64,000 nucleotides of DNA from JAVVHH01 sp965199665 (GCA_965199665.1 OZ241208.1:620001-684000), one strand, 5' to 3'; positions 1 to 9,195 are shown, counted from the first letter of the stretch. The notes: a model not told the origin generated them from the sequence alone. Made by a program: numbers and translations.

Positions 1-2
1 TC

Positions 3-602
3 GCACGGCTGCACGTCGTGCCGCGGCTCCCGCGGTTTCTCGAGCAACATCCCGAACTCGAGATCGACATCGTGCTGGACGACCGCATGATCGATCTGGT
101 GGCGGAGGGCATCGATGTCTCGCTCCGCATGGGCAACCTGCCGGACTCGGCCGCGGTGGCGCGCAAACTTGCGACCGGCGGCCGCTCGGTGCTGGCGACG
201 CCGGGTTATCTCACGCGGATGGGCGAACCACGAACCCCGGCCGCACTCGCCGACCACGACGCGGTGACGTACAGCCGGGTCTCCAGCGCGTGGTCGTTCA
301 CCCGTGGCGGCAGCGAGGTCTCGGTCGTCGTGCGCGGGCGCGTGCGGGTCAGCGCGGCGGAAGGGGTGCGCGCGGCGGTGTTGGCCGGCATGGGGCTGGC
401 GGTCACGTCGGACTGGATGTTCGCCGACGAGATCGCCAGCGGGGCCGTGCGGCGCGTCCTGACCGACTGGTCCCTGCCGTCGGTCGATTTGTGGGCGGTG
501 TTCCCGTCCGGCCGGATGGTCAGCGCCAAAGCCCGCCAGTTCGCCGCCTTCGTGGAGCAGATCATGTCCGGGCGCGCGACGGCACATTCCCCCGCGGAAT
601 AG
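3..602 (+). CDS. LysR-family transcriptional regulator, C-terminal part (5' end outside window)
   Basis: The frame is open from the first bases of the window, so the N-terminal helix-turn-helix and the start lie upstream; about 199 residues remain. What is visible is the periplasmic-binding-like effector domain of a LysR regulator: the stretch with LVAEGIDVSLRMGNLPDS, then VLATPGYLTRMGEPRTPAAL, AVTYSR, and GMGLAVTSDWMFADEI near the end. These are conserved blocks of the LysR_substrate domain. It probably regulates a neighbouring gene, but its own divergent partner is not in view. It precedes the hydrolase gene by 100 bases on the same strand. A decayed relative with the same GEPRT and AVTYSR blocks lies at about 25.1-25.5 kb. 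Confidence 0.85.
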   Translation, partial: ARLHVVPRLPRFLEQHPELEIDIVLDDRMIDLVAEGIDVSLRMGNLPDSAAVARKLATGGRSVLATPGYLTRMGEPRTPAALADHDAVTYSRVSSAWSFTRGGSEVSVVVRGRVRVSAAEGVRAAVLAGMGLAVTSDWMFADEIASGAVRRVLTDWSLPSVDLWAVFPSGRMVSAKARQFAAFVEQIMSGRATAHSPAE

Positions 603-702
603 AGCCTATCGCACCAGGGCGCGGTCCGCGCCCAAGCGGCGCACGGTAGCACTCCCTGCATGCCCGACCGATCCCGGCCGGCCCAGCAAGGACCCACTCA
701 CC

Positions 703-1473
703 ATGGCGCGCTTCGAAACCTACCGCGACGCTTTCCCCAATGCCCGGTTGACGCGCAAACCCAACGGCGTGCTGGAGGTCGTGCTTCACACCGATGGCGG
801 AAAGCTCGTCTTCAACGGCCACACGCATGAGCAATTCGTGGACCTGTTCCACGCCATCGGTGAGGACCGCGACACCCGCGCCGTCATCCTGACCGGCACG
901 GGCGACGCGTTCATGGACGAGATCAGCCCGGACGGCTTCGATTTCTTCACCCCGCTCGGCTACGACAAGATCTTCCGTGAGGGCCGCAAGGTGCTCGCCA
1001 ACATCCTCGACGTCGAGGTGCCGATGATCACGGCGCTGAACGGTCCGGTGCTGCTGCACAGCGAGTACGCGCTGCTGACCGACATCATCCTGGCGACGCC
1101 GGAGACCGTGTTCCAGGACAAGCCGCATTTCGAGTTCGGCATCGTGCCCGGCGACGGCATGCACATCCTCTGGCCCGAGGTGATCGGCTCCATCCGCGGC
1201 CGCTACTTCCTGCTCACGCGGCAGATCCTGGACGCGGCGACGGCGAAAGAATGGGGCGCGGTGAACGAGATCGTGCCGGCCGGCCGCTTGCTGGCCCGCG
1301 CGCACGAGATCGCCGATGGCATCGCGGCGCTCCCGCCACTCACCGCCCGCTACACGCGCATCGCGCTGACCCAGCGCCTGCGTCGATTGGTCGAGGAGGG
1401 GATCGGCTATGGCATGGCGCTCGAAGGAATCAGCGCCGCCGAAGTCGCCCGCACCATGCCGGCCCAAAGCTGA
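703..1473 (+). CDS. Crotonase-superfamily C-C hydrolase, 6-oxocamphor hydrolase-like
   Basis: A 256-residue crotonase-fold protein. The usual enoyl-CoA hydratase oxyanion-hole glycines are replaced by NGPVLLHSEYALLTD, and the block FQDKPHFEFGIVPGDG followed by LWPEVIG and GRYFLLT matches the remembered pattern of 6-oxocamphor hydrolase, which cleaves cyclic beta-diketones by a retro-Claisen reaction without CoA. Its catalytic residues (His45, His122, His145, Asp154, Glu244) correspond here to His42, His119, His142, Asp151 and Glu241, all at the same offset of three. The substrate is therefore more likely a bicyclic or cyclic diketone than an acyl-CoA (inference). The start is ATG at 703, after an A-rich leader. 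It stands alone between a LysR gene and the convergent tetR. Confidence 0.8.
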   Translation: MARFETYRDAFPNARLTRKPNGVLEVVLHTDGGKLVFNGHTHEQFVDLFHAIGEDRDTRAVILTGTGDAFMDEISPDGFDFFTPLGYDKIFREGRKVLANILDVEVPMITALNGPVLLHSEYALLTDIILATPETVFQDKPHFEFGIVPGDGMHILWPEVIGSIRGRYFLLTRQILDAATAKEWGAVNEIVPAGRLLARAHEIADGIAALPPLTARYTRIALTQRLRRLVEEGIGYGMALEGISAAEVARTMPAQS

Positions 1474-1562
1474 ACCCATCTCCTGAGGCGGTAAGACGTC
1501 CAGCGTCGATCCCGGCAGTGCGCCAGGATCGGCGCGACGATCGGCGTCGCGTCACGCGTTCC

Positions 1563-2162
1563 TCACCGTGGCGGTGCAGCGCCGCCGCGGGCCTGCCGTT
1601 GGCTCGACAGCACACGATGCAATTGATCCGCCACGGCGTGCAGAACGGCGTCGGAAGCGGCCTCGTCCGTGTCGCGGATGGCCCGGGCGATCGCGACTCC
1701 CCCCGCCATCGCCGCGAACGCGAACAGCGTCAGCCCGGCGGGGTTCTCCGCCGGGCCTGACCCCAACGTGTCAGCCGTCAGGGCGGCAAAGCGGACCAGC
1801 CCGTCATGGAAGGCCGCCCGCGCCTCCTCGGATTGCCACGGCATTTCGGACATCAGCGCCGCGGTCGGGCAGCCCGCGCCGGCATTGTCGCGGTGCTCCG
1901 GCGACAGATAGCGGGCGAGGAATTGCTCCAGCGTCAGACCGCTGAAGCCGAGCGCGCAATCGTCAAAGGCACGCGCCAGCGCCGCCGATTGTAGGGCCTC
2001 CTTGGATTTGAAGTGGCTGTAGAGCGCGCCATGCGTGAGCCCGGCCGCCTTGGCCACATCGGCCACGCTCATCTGCTCGAAGCCGCGCTCGCGGATCTGC
2101 GTCGCGGCGACCGTCAGGATCGCGTCCCGGTTCTCGGCGGCTTGCTGCTTGGAAACCTTCAT
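1563..2162 (-). CDS. TetR-family transcriptional repressor
   Basis: A 199-residue regulator beginning MKVSKQQAAENRDAIL. Residues about 10-55 are a typical TetR helix-turn-helix, with RERGFEQMSVADVAKAAGLTHGALYSHFKSKEAL; the rest is an alpha-helical ligand domain of the AcrR/NemR kind. The ATG at 2162 is chosen over more upstream starts because homologous sequence begins there and the upstream part overlaps operator DNA. It is divergent from the dehydrogenase/RND efflux operon at 2294, and a candidate -10 element for this gene overlaps an operator-like repeat, so it probably represses itself and the pump operon. Confidence 0.9.
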   Translation of the reverse strand: MKVSKQQAAENRDAILTVAATQIRERGFEQMSVADVAKAAGLTHGALYSHFKSKEALQSAALARAFDDCALGFSGLTLEQFLARYLSPEHRDNAGAGCPTAALMSEMPWQSEEARAAFHDGLVRFAALTADTLGSGPAENPAGLTLFAFAAMAGGVAIARAIRDTDEAASDAVLHAVADQLHRVLSSQRQARGGAAPPR

Positions 2163-2188
2163 CGAACCCCTCGACCCGCGTCTCATGC

Positions 2189-2278
2189 AGATAATGATTG
2201 CATCCGTCATTAAAACCCTTGACGGGCTTTGATGGCAAGCCCAATCAATAGCGATGGTTGCAACCGCAATCATTATCT
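2189..2278. promoter_or_regulatory. Divergent promoter with TetR operator repeats
   Basis: The region between tetR and the dehydrogenase gene holds two copies of an 18-base element, TGATTGCATCCGTCATTA at 2195-2212 and TGGTTGCAACCGCAATCA at 2255-2272 (13 of 18 identical). In addition AGATAATGATTGC at 2189-2201 is repeated as its exact reverse complement at 2266-2278. A candidate promoter for tetR on the minus strand has TTGCCA at 2238-2233 and TTTAAT at 2214-2209 (18-base spacer), so the -10 overlaps the first element. The second element lies about 22 bases ahead of the dehydrogenase start. Binding by the adjacent TetR protein is inference. Confidence 0.6.
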
Positions 2279-2293
2279 CGACAGGAGACCAGC

Positions 2294-3034
2294 ATGAAGA
2301 TCGATGGGTCCGTGGTGTTGCTCACCGGCGCCAATGGCGGCATCGGCCGGGCCTTCGTTCAGGCGCTGCTCGCCCGCGGCGCGGCCAAGATTTACCTCGG
2401 CGCCCGCGACGCCGAGTTGTTGGCACCGCTCCTGGCCATGTCGGACAGGCTGGTCCCGCTGACGCTCGACCTGGCCAAGCCGGATCAGGTTGCCGCCGCG
2501 GCGACATCCGCCTCGGACATCACGCTGTTGATCAACAATGCCGGCGCGGCCGCCTTCAGCGGGGCGCTCTCGGCCCAGGACACCGCCGGCGCGCGGCAGG
2601 AGATGGAGGTCAACTATTTCGGCGTGCTCGCGCTCGCCCAGGCGCTGCGCGACACGCCCGCCTTTCGCGGGGGCGGCGCCATCGTCAACGTCTTGTCCAT
2701 CCTGTCCCTGGTGACCCTCCCGGTCGCGGGCACCTACTCGGCCTCCAAGGCGGCAGCGCTGGCGCTCACCCGCACGATGCGGGCCGAACTGAAGGGCCGT
2801 GGCGTGCAGGTGCTGGGCGTGTTGCCGGTGCAGGTCGACACCGCCATGGGCGCCGCCCTCCCGGACCCCAAGCTGACCCCGGCCGAGGTGGCGGACGGCA
2901 CGCTGGACGCGCTCGAAGCCGGCGAGGACGAGGTGTTCCCGGGCGCGCTCTCGCAAGGTGCCGCACGGGCGTTCCGGGCCGATCCGGTCGGCATGCAGGC
3001 CCAGATGGCGGGCCTCGTCCACGCCATCGCCTAG
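2294..3034 (+). CDS. SDR-family NAD(P)-dependent oxidoreductase
   Basis: A 246-residue classical short-chain dehydrogenase. The Rossmann motif is LLTGANGGIGRAF near residue 10; NNAG follows near residue 80 (LLINNAGAAAFSG); the catalytic Tyr-x-x-x-Lys is TYSASKAAALALT near residue 155, after a Ser in VLSILSLVTLP. The start is the ATG at 2294, preceded by AGGAG at 2283-2287; longer in-frame starts would run through the operator. First gene of the efflux operon, 23 bases ahead of the adaptor gene and divergent from tetR, so it may detoxify the compound that the pump exports (inference). The substrate is unknown. Confidence 0.88.
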   Translation: MKIDGSVVLLTGANGGIGRAFVQALLARGAAKIYLGARDAELLAPLLAMSDRLVPLTLDLAKPDQVAAAATSASDITLLINNAGAAAFSGALSAQDTAGARQEMEVNYFGVLALAQALRDTPAFRGGGAIVNVLSILSLVTLPVAGTYSASKAAALALTRTMRAELKGRGVQVLGVLPVQVDTAMGAALPDPKLTPAEVADGTLDALEAGEDEVFPGALSQGAARAFRADPVGMQAQMAGLVHAIA

Positions 3035-3057
3035 ACCTTCCTGACGGGGACGCCACC

Positions 3058-4155
3058 ATGCCGAAACAGCGATCGTTCATCTTGGCCGGGGCGGTGCTGG
3101 CCGCGTCCGGCGCCCTCGCAGGATGCAAGCCGTCCGACGCCGACGTGCCGGACCCGCGCACCGCCGAACGCCGGGTCGTCGTGGCGCAAGCCGAGACCGC
3201 CGCGGCGCTGCGGCACAGCTACACCGGGCTCGTGAGCGCCCGGGTCGAGAGCGGCCTGGGCTTTCGGGTGCAGGGCAAGGTCGTCGCGCGCCTGGTCGAC
3301 ACCGGACAGGGGGTCCGAAAGGGGCAGCCGCTGATGCGGATGGACCCGACCGATTACGGCAATGCTCGCATCGCCCAGACCGGGAATGTCGGCGCCGCGC
3401 GCGCGAAATGGATCCAGGCGGCGGCGGATGAACGGCGCAACCGCGGTCTCGTCGCCACCGGCGCCATCTCGCAATCGGCCTACGACCAGGTGAAGGCCAC
3501 GGCCGACAGCGCCAAGGCGTTGCTGGACGCCGCCGTGGCGCAGGAGCGGGTCGCGCAGAACCAGGAGGATTATTCGGTCCTGCTGGCCGATGAGGATGGC
3601 ACCGTGATGCAGACGCTGGCCGAGCCCGGCCAAGTCGTGGCGCCCGGGCAGGTGGTGGTGCGGCTGGCGCATGCCGGGCCGCGCGAAGCCGTCGTGAACT
3701 TGCCGGAGATGGTCCGGCCGCCGCTCGAGTCCGCCGCGACGGTCATGCTCTACGGCCTCGAAACCCCGGTTACGGCCCGGCTGCGGCAGCTTTCGGACAC
3801 CGCGGATCTGCGGACCCGGACCTTCGAGGCGCGCTATGTCATGACGGGCGCGGGCGCAAAGGCGCCGCTCGGGGCGACCGTGACCGTGACGGTCGGGATG
3901 CCGGAGCGGACCGGGTCGCTCAGCATCCCGATCGGCGCCCTCACCGACGAGGGGCATGGGCCCGGCGTGTGGGTGCTGGACGGCGGCAGCTCCACGGTTA
4001 CCTACCGGCCCGTTCAGGTCCGCTCGTTCGGCGCCGAGACGGCCGAGGTGGATGGAGGCTTGAAGGCCGGCGAAACGATCGTCGCCGCCGGCGGGCACTT
4101 CCTGCATGACGGCGAGAAGGTCCGCCCCGTCGCGGTCCGGGCAGCGATGCAATGA
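3058..4155 (+). CDS. RND efflux periplasmic adaptor (membrane fusion protein), lipoprotein
   Basis: A 365-residue HlyD/AcrA-like adaptor. The N terminus carries a lipoprotein signal ending LAGC (Cys at about 22). Then come the barrel-sandwich halves (SGLGFRVQGKVVARLVDTGQGVRKGQPLMRMD and later VMQTLAEPGQVVAPGQVVVRL), an alpha-hairpin between them, and a beta-barrel domain ending with a membrane-proximal segment. It should link the inner-membrane RND permease encoded next to the outer-membrane channel. Its stop overlaps the permease start by four bases (ATGA), indicating translational coupling. Confidence 0.92.
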   Translation: MPKQRSFILAGAVLAASGALAGCKPSDADVPDPRTAERRVVVAQAETAAALRHSYTGLVSARVESGLGFRVQGKVVARLVDTGQGVRKGQPLMRMDPTDYGNARIAQTGNVGAARAKWIQAAADERRNRGLVATGAISQSAYDQVKATADSAKALLDAAVAQERVAQNQEDYSVLLADEDGTVMQTLAEPGQVVAPGQVVVRLAHAGPREAVVNLPEMVRPPLESAATVMLYGLETPVTARLRQLSDTADLRTRTFEARYVMTGAGAKAPLGATVTVTVGMPERTGSLSIPIGALTDEGHGPGVWVLDGGSSTVTYRPVQVRSFGAETAEVDGGLKAGETIVAAGGHFLHDGEKVRPVAVRAAMQ

Positions 4156-7100
4156 GCGGCTTCAACCTCTCCGCCCTGGCGGTGCGTGAGCGATCCATCA
4201 CCCTGTTCCTGATCGTCGCCCTCGTGCTGATCGGCGCCTTCTCCTACATCAATCTCGGGCGCGCCGAAGACCCGCCCTTCACCGTCAAGACCTTCACCGT
4301 CATTGCAACCTGGCCCGGTGCGACCGCGCAGGAGATGCAGGACCTCGTCGCCGACCCGCTGGAAAAGCGGATGCAGGAGCTGCAGTGGTACGACCGCGTC
4401 GAGACCTACACGCGCCCTGGCCTCGCCGGGCTCGTGGTCACCTTGCGCGACACGACCCCGCCGGCCGACGTGCCGGAGCAGTTCTATCAAGCGCGCAAGA
4501 AGCTCGGCGACACCGCCCATTTGCTGCCCGAAGGCGTGCAGGGGCCGTTCATCAACGACGAGTATTCCGATGTCGACTTCACCGTCTATGCGCTCGAGGG
4601 TCATGGCCTGCCCGAGCGCCAGCTGGTCCGGGTCGCCGAGACGATCCGTCAGCGCCTGCTGCACGTGCCCGGCGTCAAGAAGGTCGACATCATGGGCGAG
4701 CGACCGGAGCGGGTGTTCGTCGAGTTCGACTACGCCCGGCTGGCCACGCTCGGCGTGGCGCCCGCCGACGTGTTTGCCGCTTTGTCCAAGCAGAACGCGG
4801 TCACGCCGGCCGGGTCGATCGACACCAGCGGGCCGCAGATGTTCCTCCGCCTGGACGGTGCGCTCGACGATTTGCAGGCGATCCGGGACACGCCGATCGT
4901 CTCCGGCGGCCGCTCGCTCCGCGTCTCCGACATCGCGACGGTGCGGCGCGGCTACGAGGACCCGCCGACCCTGCTGATCCGTCACGCCGGCGAGCCGGCC
5001 CTGGTGCTGAACGTGGTCATGACGGATGGCTGGAACGGCCTGAAACTTGGCCACGCTTTGGATGCGGAGGAGGCGAAGCTGCAGGCCGGGCTGCCGGTGG
5101 GCGTGACGCTGACCAAGGTCATCAATCAGGCCGCCGTCATCGAGGACGCGATCGACGAGTTCATGGTGAAGTTCTTCGTCGCCCTGGCCATCGTGCTCGG
5201 CGTCAGCCTGCTCACGCTCGGCTGGCGCGTCGGCCCCGTCGTCGCCGCGGCGGTGCCGCTGACGTTGGCGACCGTGATGGCCATCATGATGATCACCGGC
5301 CGCGAGCTGGACCGCATCACGCTGGGGGCGCTTATCATCTCGCTCGGTCTGCTGGTCGACGACGCGATCATCGCCATCGAGATCATGGTGGTGAAGCTCG
5401 AGGAGGGTGCCGACCGGCTCGCGGCGGCGTCCTACGCCTGGAGCCATACCGCGGCGCCGATGCTGGCCGGCACGATGGTGACGGTGGCCGGGTTCCTGCC
5501 GGTGGGGTTCGCGCGCAGCACGGCCGGCGAATATGCCGGCAACATCTTCTGGATCGTCGCCTTCGCGCTGATGACGTCGTGGATCGTCGCGGTGGTGTTC
5601 ACGCCCTATCTCGGCGTGAAGATGCTGCCCGAAATCAAGCGCGTCGAGGGCGGCGCGCACGGGCAGATCTACCAATCCCGTGCCTACAACCGGCTGCGCG
5701 GCATCGTCGGCTGGTCGGTGCGGCACAAATACGTCGTCGCCGGTACGGTCGTCCTGCTGTTCGCCGTCTCGGTTCCCGGGCTGGGCATGCTCAAGCAGCA
5801 ATTCTTCCCGAACTCGGATCGCACCGAGGTGCTGGTCGAGGTGCAGATGACGGAAGGGACCAGCATCGAGGCGACGAGCACGGTCGCCGGCCGGGTCGAG
5901 GATTGGCTGAAGAGCCAGCCGGAGGCCAAGATCGTCACCACCTATGTCGGCGGCGGCGCGCCGCGGTTCTTCCTGGCCTACAACCCCGAACTGCCGGATC
6001 CGTCATTCGCCAAGATGATCGTAGTGACGCCGGACGACGCGGCCCGCGACCGGCTGGAGACTAATCTGCGCCGCCGGGTCGCCGAGGGTCTGGCGCCGGA
6101 AGCCCGCGTCAGGGTGACGCAATTCGTGTTCGGCCCCTACAGCCATTTCCCGGTCATGATGCGCGTCATGGGCCCGGATGCCGACACGCTGCGCGGGATC
6201 GCGGCCGAAGTGGGCGCCGTCATGCGGGTGAACCCGCATACCCGCCAGGTCAATACGGACTGGAGCGAGCGGGTGCCGACCGCCCATTTCGTGCTCGACC
6301 AAGCCCGGCTGCAGCTCATCGGCCTGTCGCCGTCCGAGGCAGCGACGCAGCTCCAATTTCTGTTGACGGGCGTCTCCGTCACGCAGCTCCGCCAGGATGT
6401 CCGCACCGTCCAGCTCGTCGCCCGCAGCGCCGGCGCCACCCGGCTCGACCCGGCCAAACTCGCCGACCTCACGCTGACCAACCGGGATGGCAGCCTGGTT
6501 CCGCTCAGCCAGATCGGCCATGTCGAGATCCGGCCGGAAGACCCGATCCTGCGCCGCCGCGACCGCGTGCCCACCATCACGGTGCAGAGCGACATCGACG
6601 AGGCGTCGCAGCCGCCGCAGGTCTCGACCGAGATCGCCCAGGCGCTCGCCCCGGTGCTGGCGCGGCTGCCGGACGGCTACCGGATCGAGCTGGGCGGCAA
6701 CATCGAGGAATCCGGCAAGGCGAACCGCGCCCTGGCGCCGATCTTCCCGGTCATGGTGCTCGTGATCCTGCTGATCCTCGTCATCCAGACCCGGTCGTTG
6801 TCGAGCATGGTGATGGTGGCGCTGACGGCCCCGCTCGGCCTCATCGGCATGGTGCCGATGCTGCTGCTGTTCGGCCAGCCGTTCGGGTTCAACGCGATCC
6901 TCGGCCTGATCGGGCTGGCCGGCATCATCATGCGCAACACGCTGATCCTGATCGGGCAGATCCACGACAACGAGCGCGACGGGCTCGACCCGTTCCACGC
7001 GGTGGTGGAAGCGACCGTGCAACGCAGCCGACCGGTCGTGCTGACGGCGCTCGCCGCCGTGCTCGCCTTCGCCGAGCTGACGACCTCCGTGTTCTGGGGA

Positions 7101-7256
7101 TCGATGGCCTACGTGCTGGTCGGCGGCACCTTGGCGGGCACCGTGCTCATCCTGGTGTTCCTGCCGGCGCTCTACGCCATCTGGTTCCGCGTCCAGGACC
7201 CATCCCACGTCAAGCAGGCACCGGACCGCGCGCGTCTGGTCGGAGAAGCAAGATGA
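4152..7256 (+). CDS. RND efflux permease (AcrB/MexF-type)
   Basis: At 1034 residues this is full length for a hydrophobe/amphiphile efflux RND pump. Visible features are an N-terminal transmembrane helix (ITLFLIVALVLIGAFSYINLGRAEDPPF), two large periplasmic loops, and two blocks of transmembrane helices. The proton-relay acidic pair is in GLLVDDAIIAIEIMVVKLEEG (helix 4). The C-terminal helices contain GLIGLAGIIMRNTLILI and end at FLPALYAIWFRV. The sequence is of the divergent RND group that exports organic solvents or drugs rather than metal. It overlaps the adaptor and the channel gene by four bases on each side. Confidence 0.95.
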   Translation: MSGFNLSALAVRERSITLFLIVALVLIGAFSYINLGRAEDPPFTVKTFTVIATWPGATAQEMQDLVADPLEKRMQELQWYDRVETYTRPGLAGLVVTLRDTTPPADVPEQFYQARKKLGDTAHLLPEGVQGPFINDEYSDVDFTVYALEGHGLPERQLVRVAETIRQRLLHVPGVKKVDIMGERPERVFVEFDYARLATLGVAPADVFAALSKQNAVTPAGSIDTSGPQMFLRLDGALDDLQAIRDTPIVSGGRSLRVSDIATVRRGYEDPPTLLIRHAGEPALVLNVVMTDGWNGLKLGHALDAEEAKLQAGLPVGVTLTKVINQAAVIEDAIDEFMVKFFVALAIVLGVSLLTLGWRVGPVVAAAVPLTLATVMAIMMITGRELDRITLGALIISLGLLVDDAIIAIEIMVVKLEEGADRLAAASYAWSHTAAPMLAGTMVTVAGFLPVGFARSTAGEYAGNIFWIVAFALMTSWIVAVVFTPYLGVKMLPEIKRVEGGAHGQIYQSRAYNRLRGIVGWSVRHKYVVAGTVVLLFAVSVPGLGMLKQQFFPNSDRTEVLVEVQMTEGTSIEATSTVAGRVEDWLKSQPEAKIVTTYVGGGAPRFFLAYNPELPDPSFAKMIVVTPDDAARDRLETNLRRRVAEGLAPEARVRVTQFVFGPYSHFPVMMRVMGPDADTLRGIAAEVGAVMRVNPHTRQVNTDWSERVPTAHFVLDQARLQLIGLSPSEAATQLQFLLTGVSVTQLRQDVRTVQLVARSAGATRLDPAKLADLTLTNRDGSLVPLSQIGHVEIRPEDPILRRRDRVPTITVQSDIDEASQPPQVSTEIAQALAPVLARLPDGYRIELGGNIEESGKANRALAPIFPVMVLVILLILVIQTRSLSSMVMVALTAPLGLIGMVPMLLLFGQPFGFNAILGLIGLAGIIMRNTLILIGQIHDNERDGLDPFHAVVEATVQRSRPVVLTALAAVLAFAELTTSVFWGSMAYVLVGGTLAGTVLILVFLPALYAIWFRVQDPSHVKQAPDRARLVGEAR

Positions 7257-8668
7257 AGATCCTCACGCTGGCCGGCCTGCTTGCGCTCGGCGCCTGCGCG
7301 GTCGGGCCGGATTACCAGGCGCCCACCCAAGCGCTCGCGCGGTTCCACAACGCCGCCGCGGTCCGTGCGCGCAACCCGGCCGCTGCAGCCTCGCTCGACC
7401 AATGGTGGACGGCGTTCCACGACCCGGTGCTGGAAACCTTGATCCGCCGGGCGTTGGCGGAGAACCTGGACCTCGCGGCCTCGTTCGCCCGCGTGCAGCA
7501 GGCCCGGGCCGAAGCGCGCGGTGCCGGTGCGGCGCTGCTCCCGACCGTCGACGCGACGGCGCAAGCCACGGCCTTGCGGCAGTCGCTGAACTCTCCGCTG
7601 GGCCGGATCGGCAATGCGTTCCCGGGCTACGACCGCGACCAAAGGCTCTACGATGTCGGCGCCGCCGCCAGTTGGGAGATCGACCTCGCCGGCGGATTGC
7701 GACGTGGCAAGGAGGCGGCCGACGCCACCGCCCAGGCCGCCCAGGCCGATCTGACCGGCGTGCGCATCACGGTGGCCGCCGACGTCGCGGACGCCTATTT
7801 CCAAATCCGGCGCGACCAGGCCCGCATCGCGACCGTCCAGCAACAGATCGACGTCGACGCCCATCTGTTGACGCTGATCCGCCAGCTCCGGTCGCGCGGC
7901 GTCGGCGACGACCGCCAGGTGTCGCAGGCCGAAGCCGTGTTGGCGCAGGCGCAAGCCTCGCTGCCGCCGCTGCGTATCGAACTCGAGGGCCAGCTCAACC
8001 GGCTCGACGTCCTGCTCGGCGCTCAGCCGGGCACCTACGCCGCCGAGCTGTCCAAACCGTCCGGCATACCCGCGGTGCCGGCCATTCCCGACACCGATGC
8101 GCCCACTGACTTCCTGCGCCGCCGCCCCGACATCATCGCGGCCGAGCGGCAGCTCGCGGCCTCCAACGCCCGCATCGGCCAGGCGCTGTCCGACTACTAC
8201 CCCAAGCTGTCCCTCTCCGGCCTGCTCGGCTTCGACAGCCTCAGCGCCAATCACCTGTTCACGGCGGCAGCGTTCCAGCCGGCGATCTCGGGGGCGCTGC
8301 GCTGGCGCATCTTCGATTTCGGCAAGGTCGACGCCGAGGTCGGCCAAGCCCGCGGCGCCAACGCCGAAGCCCTGGCACGCTATCGCCAAACGGTCCTGCG
8401 CGCCGCCGAGGACGTGGAGGACGCGTTCAAGACATTGGTCGAGCTGGAGGCCCGAACCGCGCAACTCGAGACCGAAGTGCGGTCACTGCAACGGTCGCGG
8501 GATCTGTCGCAACAAGCCTTCACGGCCGGGTCGATCCCGTTGACGGACGTGCTGGACGCCGACCGCCAGCTTCTCGTCGCGCGTGACGCGCTGGCGCAGA
8601 ACCGGGGCGACGCCGTGCGGGCGGCCGTCCGCTCATTCCGGGCACTCGGCGGCGGGTGGTCGGCATGA
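7253..8668 (+). CDS. RND efflux outer-membrane channel lipoprotein (NodT/OprM family)
   Basis: A 471-residue TolC-like protein with a lipoprotein signal ending LALGACAVGPDY (Cys15), as in OprM and NodT proteins. Two repeats of the outer-membrane efflux domain are visible, with DQWWTAFHDPVLETLIRRALAENLDL in the first and FLRRRPDIIAAERQLAASNARIGQALSDYYPKLSLSG in the second. It completes the tripartite pump. The start overlaps the permease stop (ATGA), so pump, adaptor and channel are likely made in fixed ratio. Confidence 0.94.
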   Translation: MKILTLAGLLALGACAVGPDYQAPTQALARFHNAAAVRARNPAAAASLDQWWTAFHDPVLETLIRRALAENLDLAASFARVQQARAEARGAGAALLPTVDATAQATALRQSLNSPLGRIGNAFPGYDRDQRLYDVGAAASWEIDLAGGLRRGKEAADATAQAAQADLTGVRITVAADVADAYFQIRRDQARIATVQQQIDVDAHLLTLIRQLRSRGVGDDRQVSQAEAVLAQAQASLPPLRIELEGQLNRLDVLLGAQPGTYAAELSKPSGIPAVPAIPDTDAPTDFLRRRPDIIAAERQLAASNARIGQALSDYYPKLSLSGLLGFDSLSANHLFTAAAFQPAISGALRWRIFDFGKVDAEVGQARGANAEALARYRQTVLRAAEDVEDAFKTLVELEARTAQLETEVRSLQRSRDLSQQAFTAGSIPLTDVLDADRQLLVARDALAQNRGDAVRAAVRSFRALGGGWSA

Positions 8669-8696
8669 GCGAACAGTCGAATTGGAGATCGGACCC

Positions 8697-9194
8697 ATGA
8701 CGAACGCTGTCGTCTTTCAAAGCACGGTCGTGGTGGATCACGTCACGATCCAGTCCCGAAACGCTTTCGATGCGGTCAGAGCGAAGCTGGAAGCCCGGGT
8801 TCCGCCGCTTCATGTCGCGATCATGGAGCACCTTGAGAACGGAGAGGCCGAACCAGCCATGCAGCTCATGGAAGCTGGGCCGCCACTCTCGATCTTCACG
8901 GCCCGCGACCATGGCGCCGTGCTGATGGCGGTGGGGCTGCAGCGCCGGGCGATCCAATACGAGATCGGGAACCCTCTCACCGCCTCCAAGATGACCCGGC
9001 ACCAAATCGCCGCCGCGCTCTACGCGCCGATCCGGGTGCTCCTGCGAGAAGACGCGGACGGAACGGTCGCCTTCGAATACGACCGGCCGGTCTCGGTGTT
9101 CGGGCAGTTCTGCGACCTCGACGTCGATCGCGTCGCGCAGTCGCTCGACCGCCACCTGCAGGCCATGTTGACCGAGGCAGCGGGTGAGGCGTGA
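8697..9194 (+). CDS. DUF302-like protein
   Basis: A 165-residue soluble protein resembling DUF302 proteins: a fold usually carrying a small ligand-binding or cofactor-like domain of unknown biochemistry. Supporting segments are RNAFDAVRAKLEARVP near the N terminus and YEIGNPLTASKMTRHQIAAALYAPIRVLL with the C-terminal VFGQFCDLDVDRVAQSLDRHL, the usual order in the family. The start is the ATG at 8697, 28 bases after the channel gene. It is the last gene of the pump operon. No enzymatic role can be read from the sequence. Confidence 0.72.
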   Translation: MTNAVVFQSTVVVDHVTIQSRNAFDAVRAKLEARVPPLHVAIMEHLENGEAEPAMQLMEAGPPLSIFTARDHGAVLMAVGLQRRAIQYEIGNPLTASKMTRHQIAAALYAPIRVLLREDADGTVAFEYDRPVSVFGQFCDLDVDRVAQSLDRHLQAMLTEAAGEA

Positions 9195-9195
9195 C

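Noticed and set aside
4014..5801. A 595-codon minus-strand frame opposite the RND adaptor and permease
   Set aside because: Antisense shadow of the RND genes, with composition typical of reverse-frame GC-rich sequence (His, Asp, Arg, Gln) and no family signature.
8583..8696. Extension of the DUF302 gene further upstream into the channel gene
   Set aside because: The in-frame extension overlaps the last codons of the outer-membrane channel; the ATG at 8697 gives the conserved beginning.
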